A DNA stretch of 5,028 bases from assembly GCA_002414205.1 (NCBI GenBank), contig DHYQ01000037.1, positions 21,876-26,903 on the forward strand. The letters run 5' to 3'. The translations under genes and the position numbers were made by a program. Below, one piece after another: positions 1 to 5,028 of this stretch. The DNA is from Gallionellaceae bacterium UBA5126. GTDB lineage: Bacteria; Pseudomonadota; Gammaproteobacteria; Burkholderiales; Gallionellaceae. The notes below the pieces were generated by a model, which made no database searches, had not been told where the DNA came from, and saw only the letters and a program-made list of their open reading frames with translations. How positions within the stretch are numbered: the first letter of the stretch is position 1; every line of letters begins with the position of its first letter.

Positions 1-2
1 TC

Positions 3-644
3 ACCCCCAACGAAACCATCGGCGGGGTGGAGTTTGACTGGTTGCCGCAAACTGACGTGCCACTGGTGGCGGATATGTCCTCCAACATCCTGTCGCGTCC
101 GATTGATGTGTCCAAGTACGGCCTGATTTACGCCGGGGCGCAGAAAAATATCGGCCCCGCTGGCCTGACCATCGTCATCGTGCGCGAGGATTTGATTGGC
201 CAAACTGTGGCCGGTACCCCGACCATGTTGGACTACAAGACCCATTCTGAAAACGATTCCATGTACAACACCCCACCCACCTACGGCATTTACATCGCCG
301 GGCTGGTGTTCCAATGGCTGAAGAAAAACGGTGGCATCGCCGCCATGGAGCAGGTCAACATTCAAAAGGCCAATTTGCTGTACGGCGCGATTGACGGCAG
401 CAACGGCTTCTATCACTGCCCAACGGCGCTGGCGAACCGCTCGCGCATGAACGTACCCTTTACCCTGAAGGACAGCAGCCTGGATGGCGCTTTCCTCAAG
501 GCGGCAGATGCGGCTGGCTTGTTGCAACTGAAGGGCCACCGCTCGGTGGGTGGCATGCGCGCCTCGATTTACAACGCCATGCCGCTGGCCGGGGTCGAGA
601 CTCTGGTGGCCTTCATGCAAGACTTCGCCGCCAAAAACGCCTAA
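3..644 (+). CDS. serC: Phosphoserine aminotransferase, C-terminal part (5' end outside window)
   Basis: This is a class V, PLP-dependent aminotransferase that converts 3-phosphohydroxypyruvate plus glutamate to O-phosphoserine in cytosolic serine synthesis. The same enzyme usually serves pyridoxal phosphate synthesis by transaminating the 4-phosphoerythronate-derived keto acid. The frame is open from base 3 and gives 213 residues; about 150 N-terminal residues of a ~360-residue family are missing. Visible motifs are PNETI at the fragment start (threonine near the cofactor), the VAD aspartate that pairs with the pyridine nitrogen (fragment residue 24), and [10 protein letters not shown] with the Schiff-base lysine at fragment residue 48 (codon 144-146). 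NTPPT (about 89-93) is the loop that reaches the neighbouring subunit's cofactor phosphate, and [15 protein letters not shown] (about 178-192) carries the substrate-binding His and Arg residues. No frameshift is seen. A GTG at 27 is an internal codon, not the start. serA follows after 15 nt, so the two serine-pathway steps are adjacent. Confidence 0.97.
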   Translation, partial: TPNETIGGVEFDWLPQTDVPLVADMSSNILSRPIDVSKYGLIYAGAQKNIGPAGLTIVIVREDLIGQTVAGTPTMLDYKTHSENDSMYNTPPTYGIYIAGLVFQWLKKNGGIAAMEQVNIQKANLLYGAIDGSNGFYHCPTALANRSRMNVPFTLKDSSLDGAFLKAADAAGLLQLKGHRSVGGMRASIYNAMPLAGVETLVAFMQDFAAKNA

Positions 645-649
645 GCACC

Positions 650-654
650 GGAGG
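650..654 (+). promoter_or_regulatory. Shine-Dalgarno for serA
   Basis: GGAGG lies 5 nt upstream of the ATG at 660, in the 15-nt gap after the serC stop. It fixes this ATG as the serA start and leaves no room for a separate promoter, which supports co-transcription with serC. Confidence 0.8.
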
Positions 655-659
655 CCGCC

Positions 660-1838
660 ATGAGTTACCGCATCCTCACCTTGAACAAAATTTCCCATCA
701 GGGATTGAAACGCTTTCCGTCGGATGAGTACGAGATTGGCAATGCAGTGAGCACACCGGATGCCATTCTGGTGCGCTCGCAGGATATGCATGATATGGAC
801 ATTCCCACCAGCGTGAAGGCCATTGCCCGTGCTGGTACGGGGACCAATAATGTCCCCGTGGCGCAAATGAGTGCGCGTGGCGTGCCGGTGTTCAATGCCG
901 CCGGGGCGAATGCCAATGCGGTCAAGGAATTGGTGCTGGCGGGTATGCTGCTGGCGGCGCGTAACATTGTGCCGGCCTTGCAGTTCACAGCAGGTTTGCA
1001 GGGCGACGATCAGGCGCTGCATGCGCAAGTCGAAGCGGGCAAAAAACAATACGCCGGGATAGAGTTGCACGGTCGCACCTTGGGCATTATTGGTTTGGGG
1101 GCGATTGGTCGTCTGGTGGCGGATACCGCATTGGCCTTGGGCATGCGGGTGTATGGTTTTGATCCGGCGCTGACCGTGGATGCGGCTTGGAGCTTGCCAT
1201 CCCAAGTGAAAAAAGCCCATTCGGTGGAAGAGTTGCTCAAGCACAGTGATTTTGTCACCGTGCATGTGCCGCTGTTGGACAGCACGCGCAAGCTCATCAA
1301 CGCCGAGCGTTTGCAAGTGATGAAGGCCGGCGCCGTGCTACTGAACTTCTCCCGTGATGCCATTGTAGATAGCGAAGCGGTGCTGGCCCGTTTAAGTGGC
1401 AAGCATTTACGCGCTTATGTGTGTGATTTCCCCGCCGAACGCCTGCAAGGTGTGCCCAACGTGATCACCTTGCCACATCTGGGCGCCTCGACAGAGGAAG
1501 CAGAAGAATATTGTGCAGTGATGGTGGTGGATCAGGTGCGGGAGTTTCTGGAAAACGGCAATTTGACCAACACGGTGAATTTCCCCACCTTGGTCATGCC
1601 GCGTGAATCGGCGCACCGGCTGGCGATTGCCAATGCCAACGTGCCCAACATGCTGGGGCAGATTTCCACTGTGTTGGCGCAGGCGGGCATCAACATCCGC
1701 AACATGATGAATAAATCACGCGGGGACATGGCCTACACCTTGGTGGATACCGATAGTGTCATTCCGGCAGCGGTGCTGGCACAACTGGGTGCGATTAGCG
1801 GCGTGTTGTCCGTGCGTGCTTTGGCGGAAGTAGCATGA
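660..1838 (+). CDS. serA: D-3-phosphoglycerate dehydrogenase with C-terminal ACT domain
   Basis: This is an NAD-dependent D-2-hydroxyacid dehydrogenase of 392 residues, expected to oxidise 3-phosphoglycerate to 3-phosphohydroxypyruvate, the first step of serine synthesis. The N-terminal half of the substrate domain holds ARAGTGTNNVPV (about 57-68). The Rossmann fold starts with GLGAIG at 145-150, and D168 ends the second strand (YGFDP), consistent with NAD preference. The catalytic triad of the family is present: R232 (NFSRDAIVD), E260 (DFPAE) and H273 (LPHLGAST). Residues about 318-392 form one ACT domain. By my hand alignment to E. coli SerA, the serine-site asparagines are kept (N327, N345), but the ligand histidine is N325 and the usual N-x-P-G turn reads NVPN. 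The start follows a GGAGG, and the end overlaps pheA by 4 bases. The alternative, 4-phosphoerythronate dehydrogenase (PdxB), also has links to serC, but the ACT domain argues for SerA. Confidence 0.9.
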   Translation: MSYRILTLNKISHQGLKRFPSDEYEIGNAVSTPDAILVRSQDMHDMDIPTSVKAIARAGTGTNNVPVAQMSARGVPVFNAAGANANAVKELVLAGMLLAARNIVPALQFTAGLQGDDQALHAQVEAGKKQYAGIELHGRTLGIIGLGAIGRLVADTALALGMRVYGFDPALTVDAAWSLPSQVKKAHSVEELLKHSDFVTVHVPLLDSTRKLINAERLQVMKAGAVLLNFSRDAIVDSEAVLARLSGKHLRAYVCDFPAERLQGVPNVITLPHLGASTEEAEEYCAVMVVDQVREFLENGNLTNTVNFPTLVMPRESAHRLAIANANVPNMLGQISTVLAQAGINIRNMMNKSRGDMAYTLVDTDSVIPAAVLAQLGAISGVLSVRALAEVA

Positions 1839-2899
1839 GTGCGGATTTGAAAGCCTGCCGCGACCAGATTGACCGCATCGACAGCGAACTATTGCGTCTG
1901 GTCAACGAGCGCGCGCAGTGGGCACAAAAAATTGGCCACCTGAAAAACAGCAGCGTGGTACTGCGCCCGGAGCGCGAGGCGCAAGTCATCCGCCGTTTGC
2001 AAGCCGAAAATCAAGGCCCGCTGGGTGATGGTGCGGTGGCCAGTTTATTCATCGAAGTCATGTCGCAATGTCGCGCGCTGGAAGCGCCGATGAGCGTGGC
2101 CTACCTCGGCCCAGCGGGCACCTTCAGTGAAGCCGCCGCGTTAAAGCGTTTCGGCAGTGCCATCCAGGGCGAAGCCTGCGGCACCATTGACGAAGTGTTC
2201 CGCGCCGTGGAGTCCGGGGAAGTCAACTACGGCGTGGTGCCGGTGGAAAATTCCACCGAAGGCGCAGTAGGGCGCACGCTGGACTTGTTGCTGAACACCC
2301 CGCTCAAGGTCTGCGGCGAAGTGATGCTGCCGATTCACCAATGCTTGATGACCAAAGCATGCGATTTGTCCGCTGTGCGTGTGGTGTATTCCCACCCGCA
2401 ATCGCTGGGGCAATGCCAGGGCTGGCTGAATGCCCATCTGCCACAGGCCGAGCGCCGTACTGCCAGCAGCAATGCCGAAGCCGCTCGCTTGGCCTCGCAG
2501 GAGCCGGGTAGCGCCGCCATTGCCGGTGAGCGCGCTGCCGCGCAATTTGGCCTCAACATTTGCGTCGCCAACATCGAGGACGATGCGCGCAATACCACGC
2601 GCTTTTTGGTGCTGGGGGCGCAAGACGTGGCCCCGTCCGGGCAGGACAAAACCTCGCTGGTGCTGTCCGCCGCCAATCGCCCCGGCGCGGTGCACGATTT
2701 GCTGGTACCGCTGGCCCGGCATGGCGTCAGCATGAGCAAACTGGAATCCCGCCCCGCCCGTTCCGGGCTGTGGGAATATGTGTTTTACATCGACATCGAA
2801 GGCCATGCGCAAGAAGCGCGTGTCGCCGCCGCGCTGCTTGAACTGCAATCGCTGGCCGCCTTTGTCAAAGTTTTGGGGTCTTACCCCGTGGCCGTGTAG
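1835..2899 (+). CDS. pheA: Bifunctional chorismate mutase / prephenate dehydratase (P-protein)
   Basis: This cytosolic enzyme of 354 residues turns chorismate into prephenate and then phenylpyruvate, committing carbon to phenylalanine. Residues about 1-85 are an AroQ-type chorismate mutase: R9, R26, K37, and R47/E48 in RPERE match the active-site positions of E. coli PheA by hand alignment. Residues about 87-265 are the prephenate dehydratase, with AYLGPAGTFSEAA, VVPVENSTEGAVG (about 134-146), YSHPQSLGQC (about 185-194), and the TTRF motif whose T255 matches the catalytic threonine. Residues about 272-354 are an ACT domain. Its NRPGAV (281-286) and LESRP (303-307) segments correspond to the GALV and ESRP phenylalanine-binding motifs, so feedback inhibition by phenylalanine is expected. 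The ATG overlaps the serA stop as ATGA, with GGAAG at 1826-1830, which suggests translational coupling. Length and domain order are normal for the proteobacterial fusion, and no attenuator is seen upstream because the gene sits inside an operon. Confidence 0.97.
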   Translation: MSADLKACRDQIDRIDSELLRLVNERAQWAQKIGHLKNSSVVLRPEREAQVIRRLQAENQGPLGDGAVASLFIEVMSQCRALEAPMSVAYLGPAGTFSEAAALKRFGSAIQGEACGTIDEVFRAVESGEVNYGVVPVENSTEGAVGRTLDLLLNTPLKVCGEVMLPIHQCLMTKACDLSAVRVVYSHPQSLGQCQGWLNAHLPQAERRTASSNAEAARLASQEPGSAAIAGERAAAQFGLNICVANIEDDARNTTRFLVLGAQDVAPSGQDKTSLVLSAANRPGAVHDLLVPLARHGVSMSKLESRPARSGLWEYVFYIDIEGHAQEARVAAALLELQSLAAFVKVLGSYPVAV

Positions 2900-2960
2900 C
2901 CGGGTGCTAACAAACGTGATGAGCGCAATTGTTTCGCCGCCCCCTGCCAAGCCGTTTTCT

Positions 2961-2964
2961 GGAG
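2961..2964 (+). promoter_or_regulatory. Shine-Dalgarno for the methyltransferase
   Basis: GGAG ends 7 nt before the ATG at 2972. A second in-frame ATG at 2978 is 13 nt away, so the first is the better start. No clear -35/-10 pair or hairpin-plus-T-run terminator was found in the 72-nt gap 2900-2971. Confidence 0.65.
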
Positions 2965-2971
2965 TAAATTC

Positions 2972-3745
2972 ATGACAATGCCGCAACTGGACTGGGACTT
3001 GGAGTTCCTGAAAAACAACCCCCTGCTGAAGAGCGAAGACTATGGCATCCCCGACCAGGTCAAGCACATCCGCTACCCGGTGCGCCTGCTGCGCTACTGG
3101 TTCATGTACCACTTCCTGCGTGAGGAAGCTGCTCGCAAAGGCCCGCTGGACGTGTGCGAAATCGGCGTGGACGTGGGGCAGATGCTGGGCTTCATGCACG
3201 CCGCTGCCAAGCATGGCGGTGAGGCTGTGCCGCTGGCCAGTTGGGATGCCGTGGATGCCTTCGTGCGTGAAGAGTTGCTGCGCAGCGTCGGCTACAACCA
3301 GTTTTACCAGGTGGATCTGGAAAGCCCGGATTTCACCTTGGGTGAAAAGCAATACGACGCCATGATTCTGCTGCACGTGCTGGAGCATCTGTACCAGCCA
3401 GAGCAGGTGATTAGCCGGATCGTCGGCAACCTCAAGCCCGGCGGCATGTTGATCGGCGGCTTCCCGTCTTTGCCACAAGGCATGCTGGCCAAGCGCGAAG
3501 CCCAATTGCGCGCCACCCGCCGCAAATTCGCCCACGTCAGCGTGTTCTCGCCAGAGCGCGTGCGCAGCATGGCCGAAGCCAACGGCCTGGAAGTTGAATT
3601 CCTCAGCGGTGCATTTTTTATGCGCAAAAAGGGCTTTGCCCTGGAAAACCGCAAAGGCTGGATGCGCTTCAACCTGTGGTTCGGCGCGCTGTTTCCCAGT
3701 TGGCCCGGCGAAACCTACTGGATTTTGCGCAAACCGGCCAAGTAA
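2972..3745 (+). CDS. Class I SAM-dependent methyltransferase, substrate unknown
   Basis: This is a 257-residue soluble protein with no signal peptide or clear membrane segment. Class I methyltransferase motifs are in order. Motif I, VCEIGVDVGQ (61-70), is the E/DxGxxxG SAM-binding loop. The WDAVD segment (91-95) may carry the acidic residue after strand 2, and YQVDLESPDF (112-121) follows as the adenine-contacting region. MILLHVLEHLYQPEQ (131-145) is the motif IV region with the HVLEH signature common in Methyltransf_11/23-type enzymes, and LKPGGMLIGGFPS (154-166) is the motif VI region. An N-terminal extension of about 58 residues precedes the fold, and the aromatic-rich C-terminus (about 229-250, many Trp/Phe) may shape the acceptor site. 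Nothing in it names the methyl acceptor: small molecule, lipid/quinone and surface glycan are all open. It lies between pheA and hisC, where the standard supraoperon has no such gene, so position does not give its function. It has its own Shine-Dalgarno and a complete frame ending in TAA. Confidence 0.88.
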   Translation: MTMPQLDWDLEFLKNNPLLKSEDYGIPDQVKHIRYPVRLLRYWFMYHFLREEAARKGPLDVCEIGVDVGQMLGFMHAAAKHGGEAVPLASWDAVDAFVREELLRSVGYNQFYQVDLESPDFTLGEKQYDAMILLHVLEHLYQPEQVISRIVGNLKPGGMLIGGFPSLPQGMLAKREAQLRATRRKFAHVSVFSPERVRSMAEANGLEVEFLSGAFFMRKKGFALENRKGWMRFNLWFGALFPSWPGETYWILRKPAK

Positions 3746-3757
3746 TCCGCCTTTGTC

Positions 3758-3853
3758 GTAGGGTGCAATAAGCGCAAGCGCATTGCACCAACTGGTCAAA
3801 AATTTCACGTAATCAAAAAGATGGTGCAATGCGCTGCGCTTATTGCACCCTAC
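3758..3853. repeat. Paired REP-like palindromes forming a long inverted repeat
   Basis: The left arm is 3758-3790 (33 nt) and the right arm 3822-3853 (32 nt). They are reverse complements except for one extra A in the left arm (GCGCAAGCGC against GCGCAGCGC). Each arm is itself a palindrome: GGTGCAAT at 3762-3769 with ATTGCACC at 3782-3789 on the left, and the same pair at 3823-3830 and 3842-3849 on the right, each around a GCGC core. The 31-nt spacer 3791-3821 is AT-rich (9 of 31 bases are G/C), unlike the surrounding genes. From memory, GGGTGCAATAAGCG-type repeats are dispersed in many proteobacterial genomes, so this looks like a BIME- or MITE-like unit rather than an operator. No T-run directly follows either hairpin, so it is not a standard intrinsic terminator, though it could still affect readthrough or protect mRNA ends. 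Confidence 0.85.
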
Positions 3854-3879
3854 AGACTGCCAACCAGCAACTCATTACT

Positions 3880-4986
3880 ATGAACTATTCCGACCTCGCC
3901 CCCGCCTATGTGCGCGCCATCGCGCCTTATCAACCCGGCAAGCCGATTTCCGAACTGGAGCGCGAGCTGGGGATTACCGGCATCGTCAAGCTGGCCTCGA
4001 ATGAAAATCCGCTCGGTGCCAGTCCCAAAGCCATCGCCGCCGCGCAAGCCGCGCTGGCGGAAATCGGCCTGTATCCCGATGGCAATGGCTTTGCCCTGAA
4101 AGACGCGCTGGCCAAGCGCTACGGCGTGGCGCTGAACCAAATCGTGCTGGGCAACGGCTCCAACGACGTGCTGGAATTGGTGGCGCATGCCTTCCTCGCC
4201 CCCGGCGACAAGGCGGTGTTTTCCGACCACGCTTTTGCCGTGTATCCGCTGGCGACCCAAGCGGTGGGCGCAACTGGCATCAGCGTGCCCGCGCAGCAAT
4301 TCGGCCACGATTTGAGCGCCATGGCCGCCGCAGCGGTGGGGCAGGGCGCGAAGGTGATTTTTATCGCCAACCCCAACAATCCCACCGGCACCTTCCTGTC
4401 CGGCGACGAATTACACGCTTTTTTGCGCGCCTTGCCGGACAACATTCTGGTGGTGCTGGACGAAGCCTATAACGAATACCTGCCGCCGGAAAAACGCTAC
4501 GACAGCGTGGCCTGGTTGCAGGAATTCCCCAACCTGCTGATTTCGCGTACCTTTTCCAAGGCATACGGCTTGGCCTCGCTGCGCGTCGGTTATGCCTTGG
4601 GTCACGCGCAAGTGATTGACATGATTAACCGCGTGCGCCAACCGTTCAACGTCAACAGCCTGGCGCAAGCCGCCGCCGTGGCCGCTTTGGCCGATACGGA
4701 CTTTGTGCAGCAAACCTACGAACTCAACCAGCGCGGCATGGCGCAGCTTACCGCCGGGTTGACTAGCTTGGGCCTGTCCTACATCCCGTCCAGCGGCAAC
4801 TTCGTCAGCTTCCACATTCCCGGCGCGGCAGCGGTGTTCCGCCGCTTGCTGGAACTGGGTGTCATCGTGCGTCCAGTCGGTAACTACGCCATGCCGGATT
4901 ACCTGCGCGTCAGCATCGGTAGCGAAACGGAAAATGCCCGCTTCCTCAGCGCACTGACTACGGTGATGCAGGAAAAGCAGGGTTAA
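3880..4986 (+). CDS. hisC: Histidinol-phosphate aminotransferase (possible dual aromatic aminotransferase)
   Basis: This is a fold-type I PLP aminotransferase of 368 residues from the chosen ATG. It is expected to interconvert imidazole-acetol phosphate and histidinol phosphate with glutamate. HisC copies beside pheA/tyrA in proteobacteria are often also credited with phenylalanine and tyrosine transamination. Motifs are KLASNENPLGAS (37-48), YPDGNG (65-70), GNGSNDVLEL (91-100), NPNNPTG (164-170), the cofactor aspartate and tyrosine in LDEAY (D194, Y197), SRTFSKAYGLA with Schiff-base lysine K227, R235 in LRVGY, and the carboxylate/phosphate-side R343 in YLRVSIG. The frame could open at ATG 3829, but that codon lies inside the right repeat arm and adds 17 residues with no family character. 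The ATG at 3880 gives the typical MNYSDLAPAYVRAIAPYQPGK-like start. No good Shine-Dalgarno is visible before 3880. The gene lies 26 nt after the repeat, so its transcription may be partly separate from the upstream genes. Confidence 0.95.
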   Translation: MNYSDLAPAYVRAIAPYQPGKPISELERELGITGIVKLASNENPLGASPKAIAAAQAALAEIGLYPDGNGFALKDALAKRYGVALNQIVLGNGSNDVLELVAHAFLAPGDKAVFSDHAFAVYPLATQAVGATGISVPAQQFGHDLSAMAAAAVGQGAKVIFIANPNNPTGTFLSGDELHAFLRALPDNILVVLDEAYNEYLPPEKRYDSVAWLQEFPNLLISRTFSKAYGLASLRVGYALGHAQVIDMINRVRQPFNVNSLAQAAAVAALADTDFVQQTYELNQRGMAQLTAGLTSLGLSYIPSSGNFVSFHIPGAAAVFRRLLELGVIVRPVGNYAMPDYLRVSIGSETENARFLSALTTVMQEKQG

Positions 4987-5005
4987 TACCCAAAGCATTT
5001 CAGCT

Positions 5006-5028
5006 CCTTCCCCCTGGCAGGGGGAAGG
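5006..5028. repeat. Perfect inverted repeat downstream of hisC, truncated by window edge
   Basis: CCTTCCCCCTG at 5006-5016 and CAGGGGGAAGG at 5018-5028 are exact reverse complements around a single G. The stem begins 19 nt after the hisC stop. As RNA it would fold as a hairpin with a few bases opened for the loop. The C-run/G-run form resembles dispersed CTCCTTCCCCCTGGCAGGGG-type repeats that I recall from proteobacterial genomes. Whether a T-run follows, which would make it a terminator, cannot be seen because the window ends at the last stem base. Confidence 0.7.

Noticed and set aside
27..29. GTG as the start codon of a short serC-like gene
   Set aside because: The frame is open upstream to base 3 and encodes the conserved PNETI segment of SerC, so the gene simply continues beyond the left edge.
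2430..2735. Plus-strand alternative frame of about 101 codons inside pheA
   Set aside because: It overlaps the intact prephenate dehydratase and ACT coding frame, is Arg/Pro/Ala-rich, and has no independent support.
2900..2971. Promoter or attenuator in the pheA-methyltransferase gap
   Set aside because: No convincing -35/-10 pair, leader peptide or strong hairpin was found by eye; only the GGAG before 2972 is clear.
2141..3829. Very long open frame on the minus strand (562 codons) across pheA, the gap and the methyltransferase
   Set aside because: It is antisense to two genes with clear family motifs. Its translation is rich in His, Gln, Ala and Gly without a recognisable domain, as expected from the shadow of GC-rich codons, and its TTG start lies in the repeat.
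3758..3853. Intrinsic terminator or CRISPR-like repeat
   Set aside because: There are only two arms, in inverted rather than direct orientation, so it is not CRISPR. No T-run directly follows a hairpin, so the standard terminator call is not supported.
4411..4998. Minus-strand open frame of 195 codons opposite hisC
   Set aside because: It lies almost wholly inside hisC, which has all its catalytic motifs. The antisense protein shows no known motif and no convincing ribosome site.

Overview
The window is a stretch of amino-acid biosynthesis genes, all on the + strand and densely packed. The gene set and order resemble the proteobacterial serC-pheA-hisC(-tyrA-aroA) aromatic supraoperon. The bifunctional chorismate mutase/prephenate dehydratase, the moderately high GC content (judged by eye) and the repeat types suggest a beta-proteobacterium, possibly Nitrosomonadales/Gallionellaceae-like, or a close gamma relative. 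The taxonomic call is inference only.

Layout: (1) 3-644, the C-terminal part of serC (phosphoserine aminotransferase), cut by the left edge. (2) 660-1838, an ACT-domain D-3-phosphoglycerate dehydrogenase (serA type), 15 nt after serC behind a strong Shine-Dalgarno. (3) 1835-2899, pheA, overlapping serA by ATGA. (4) A 72-nt gap with no recognisable terminator or promoter. (5) 2972-3745, a class I SAM-dependent methyltransferase of unknown substrate, not a usual member of this operon. (6) 3746-3879, an intergenic region dominated by a long, nearly perfect inverted repeat (3758-3853) made of two REP-like palindromes around an AT-rich spacer. (7) 3880-4986, hisC (histidinol-phosphate/aromatic aminotransferase). 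(8) 4987-5028, ending in a perfect 11-bp inverted repeat that touches the right edge and looks like the beginning of a second dispersed repeat.

Functional logic: SerA oxidises 3-phosphoglycerate and SerC transaminates the product, giving phosphoserine. PheA converts chorismate to prephenate and then phenylpyruvate. The HisC-family aminotransferase can act in histidine synthesis and, in this gene context, plausibly in the final transamination to phenylalanine/tyrosine. serC, serA and pheA look co-transcribed and translationally tight. The methyltransferase and hisC are more loosely attached, and the repeat separates them.

I found no mobile-element gene, tRNA, rRNA, CRISPR array or defence-like module, and no convincing new system. 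The least explained items are the orphan methyltransferase inside the supraoperon and the paired REP-like repeat abutting the hisC start.
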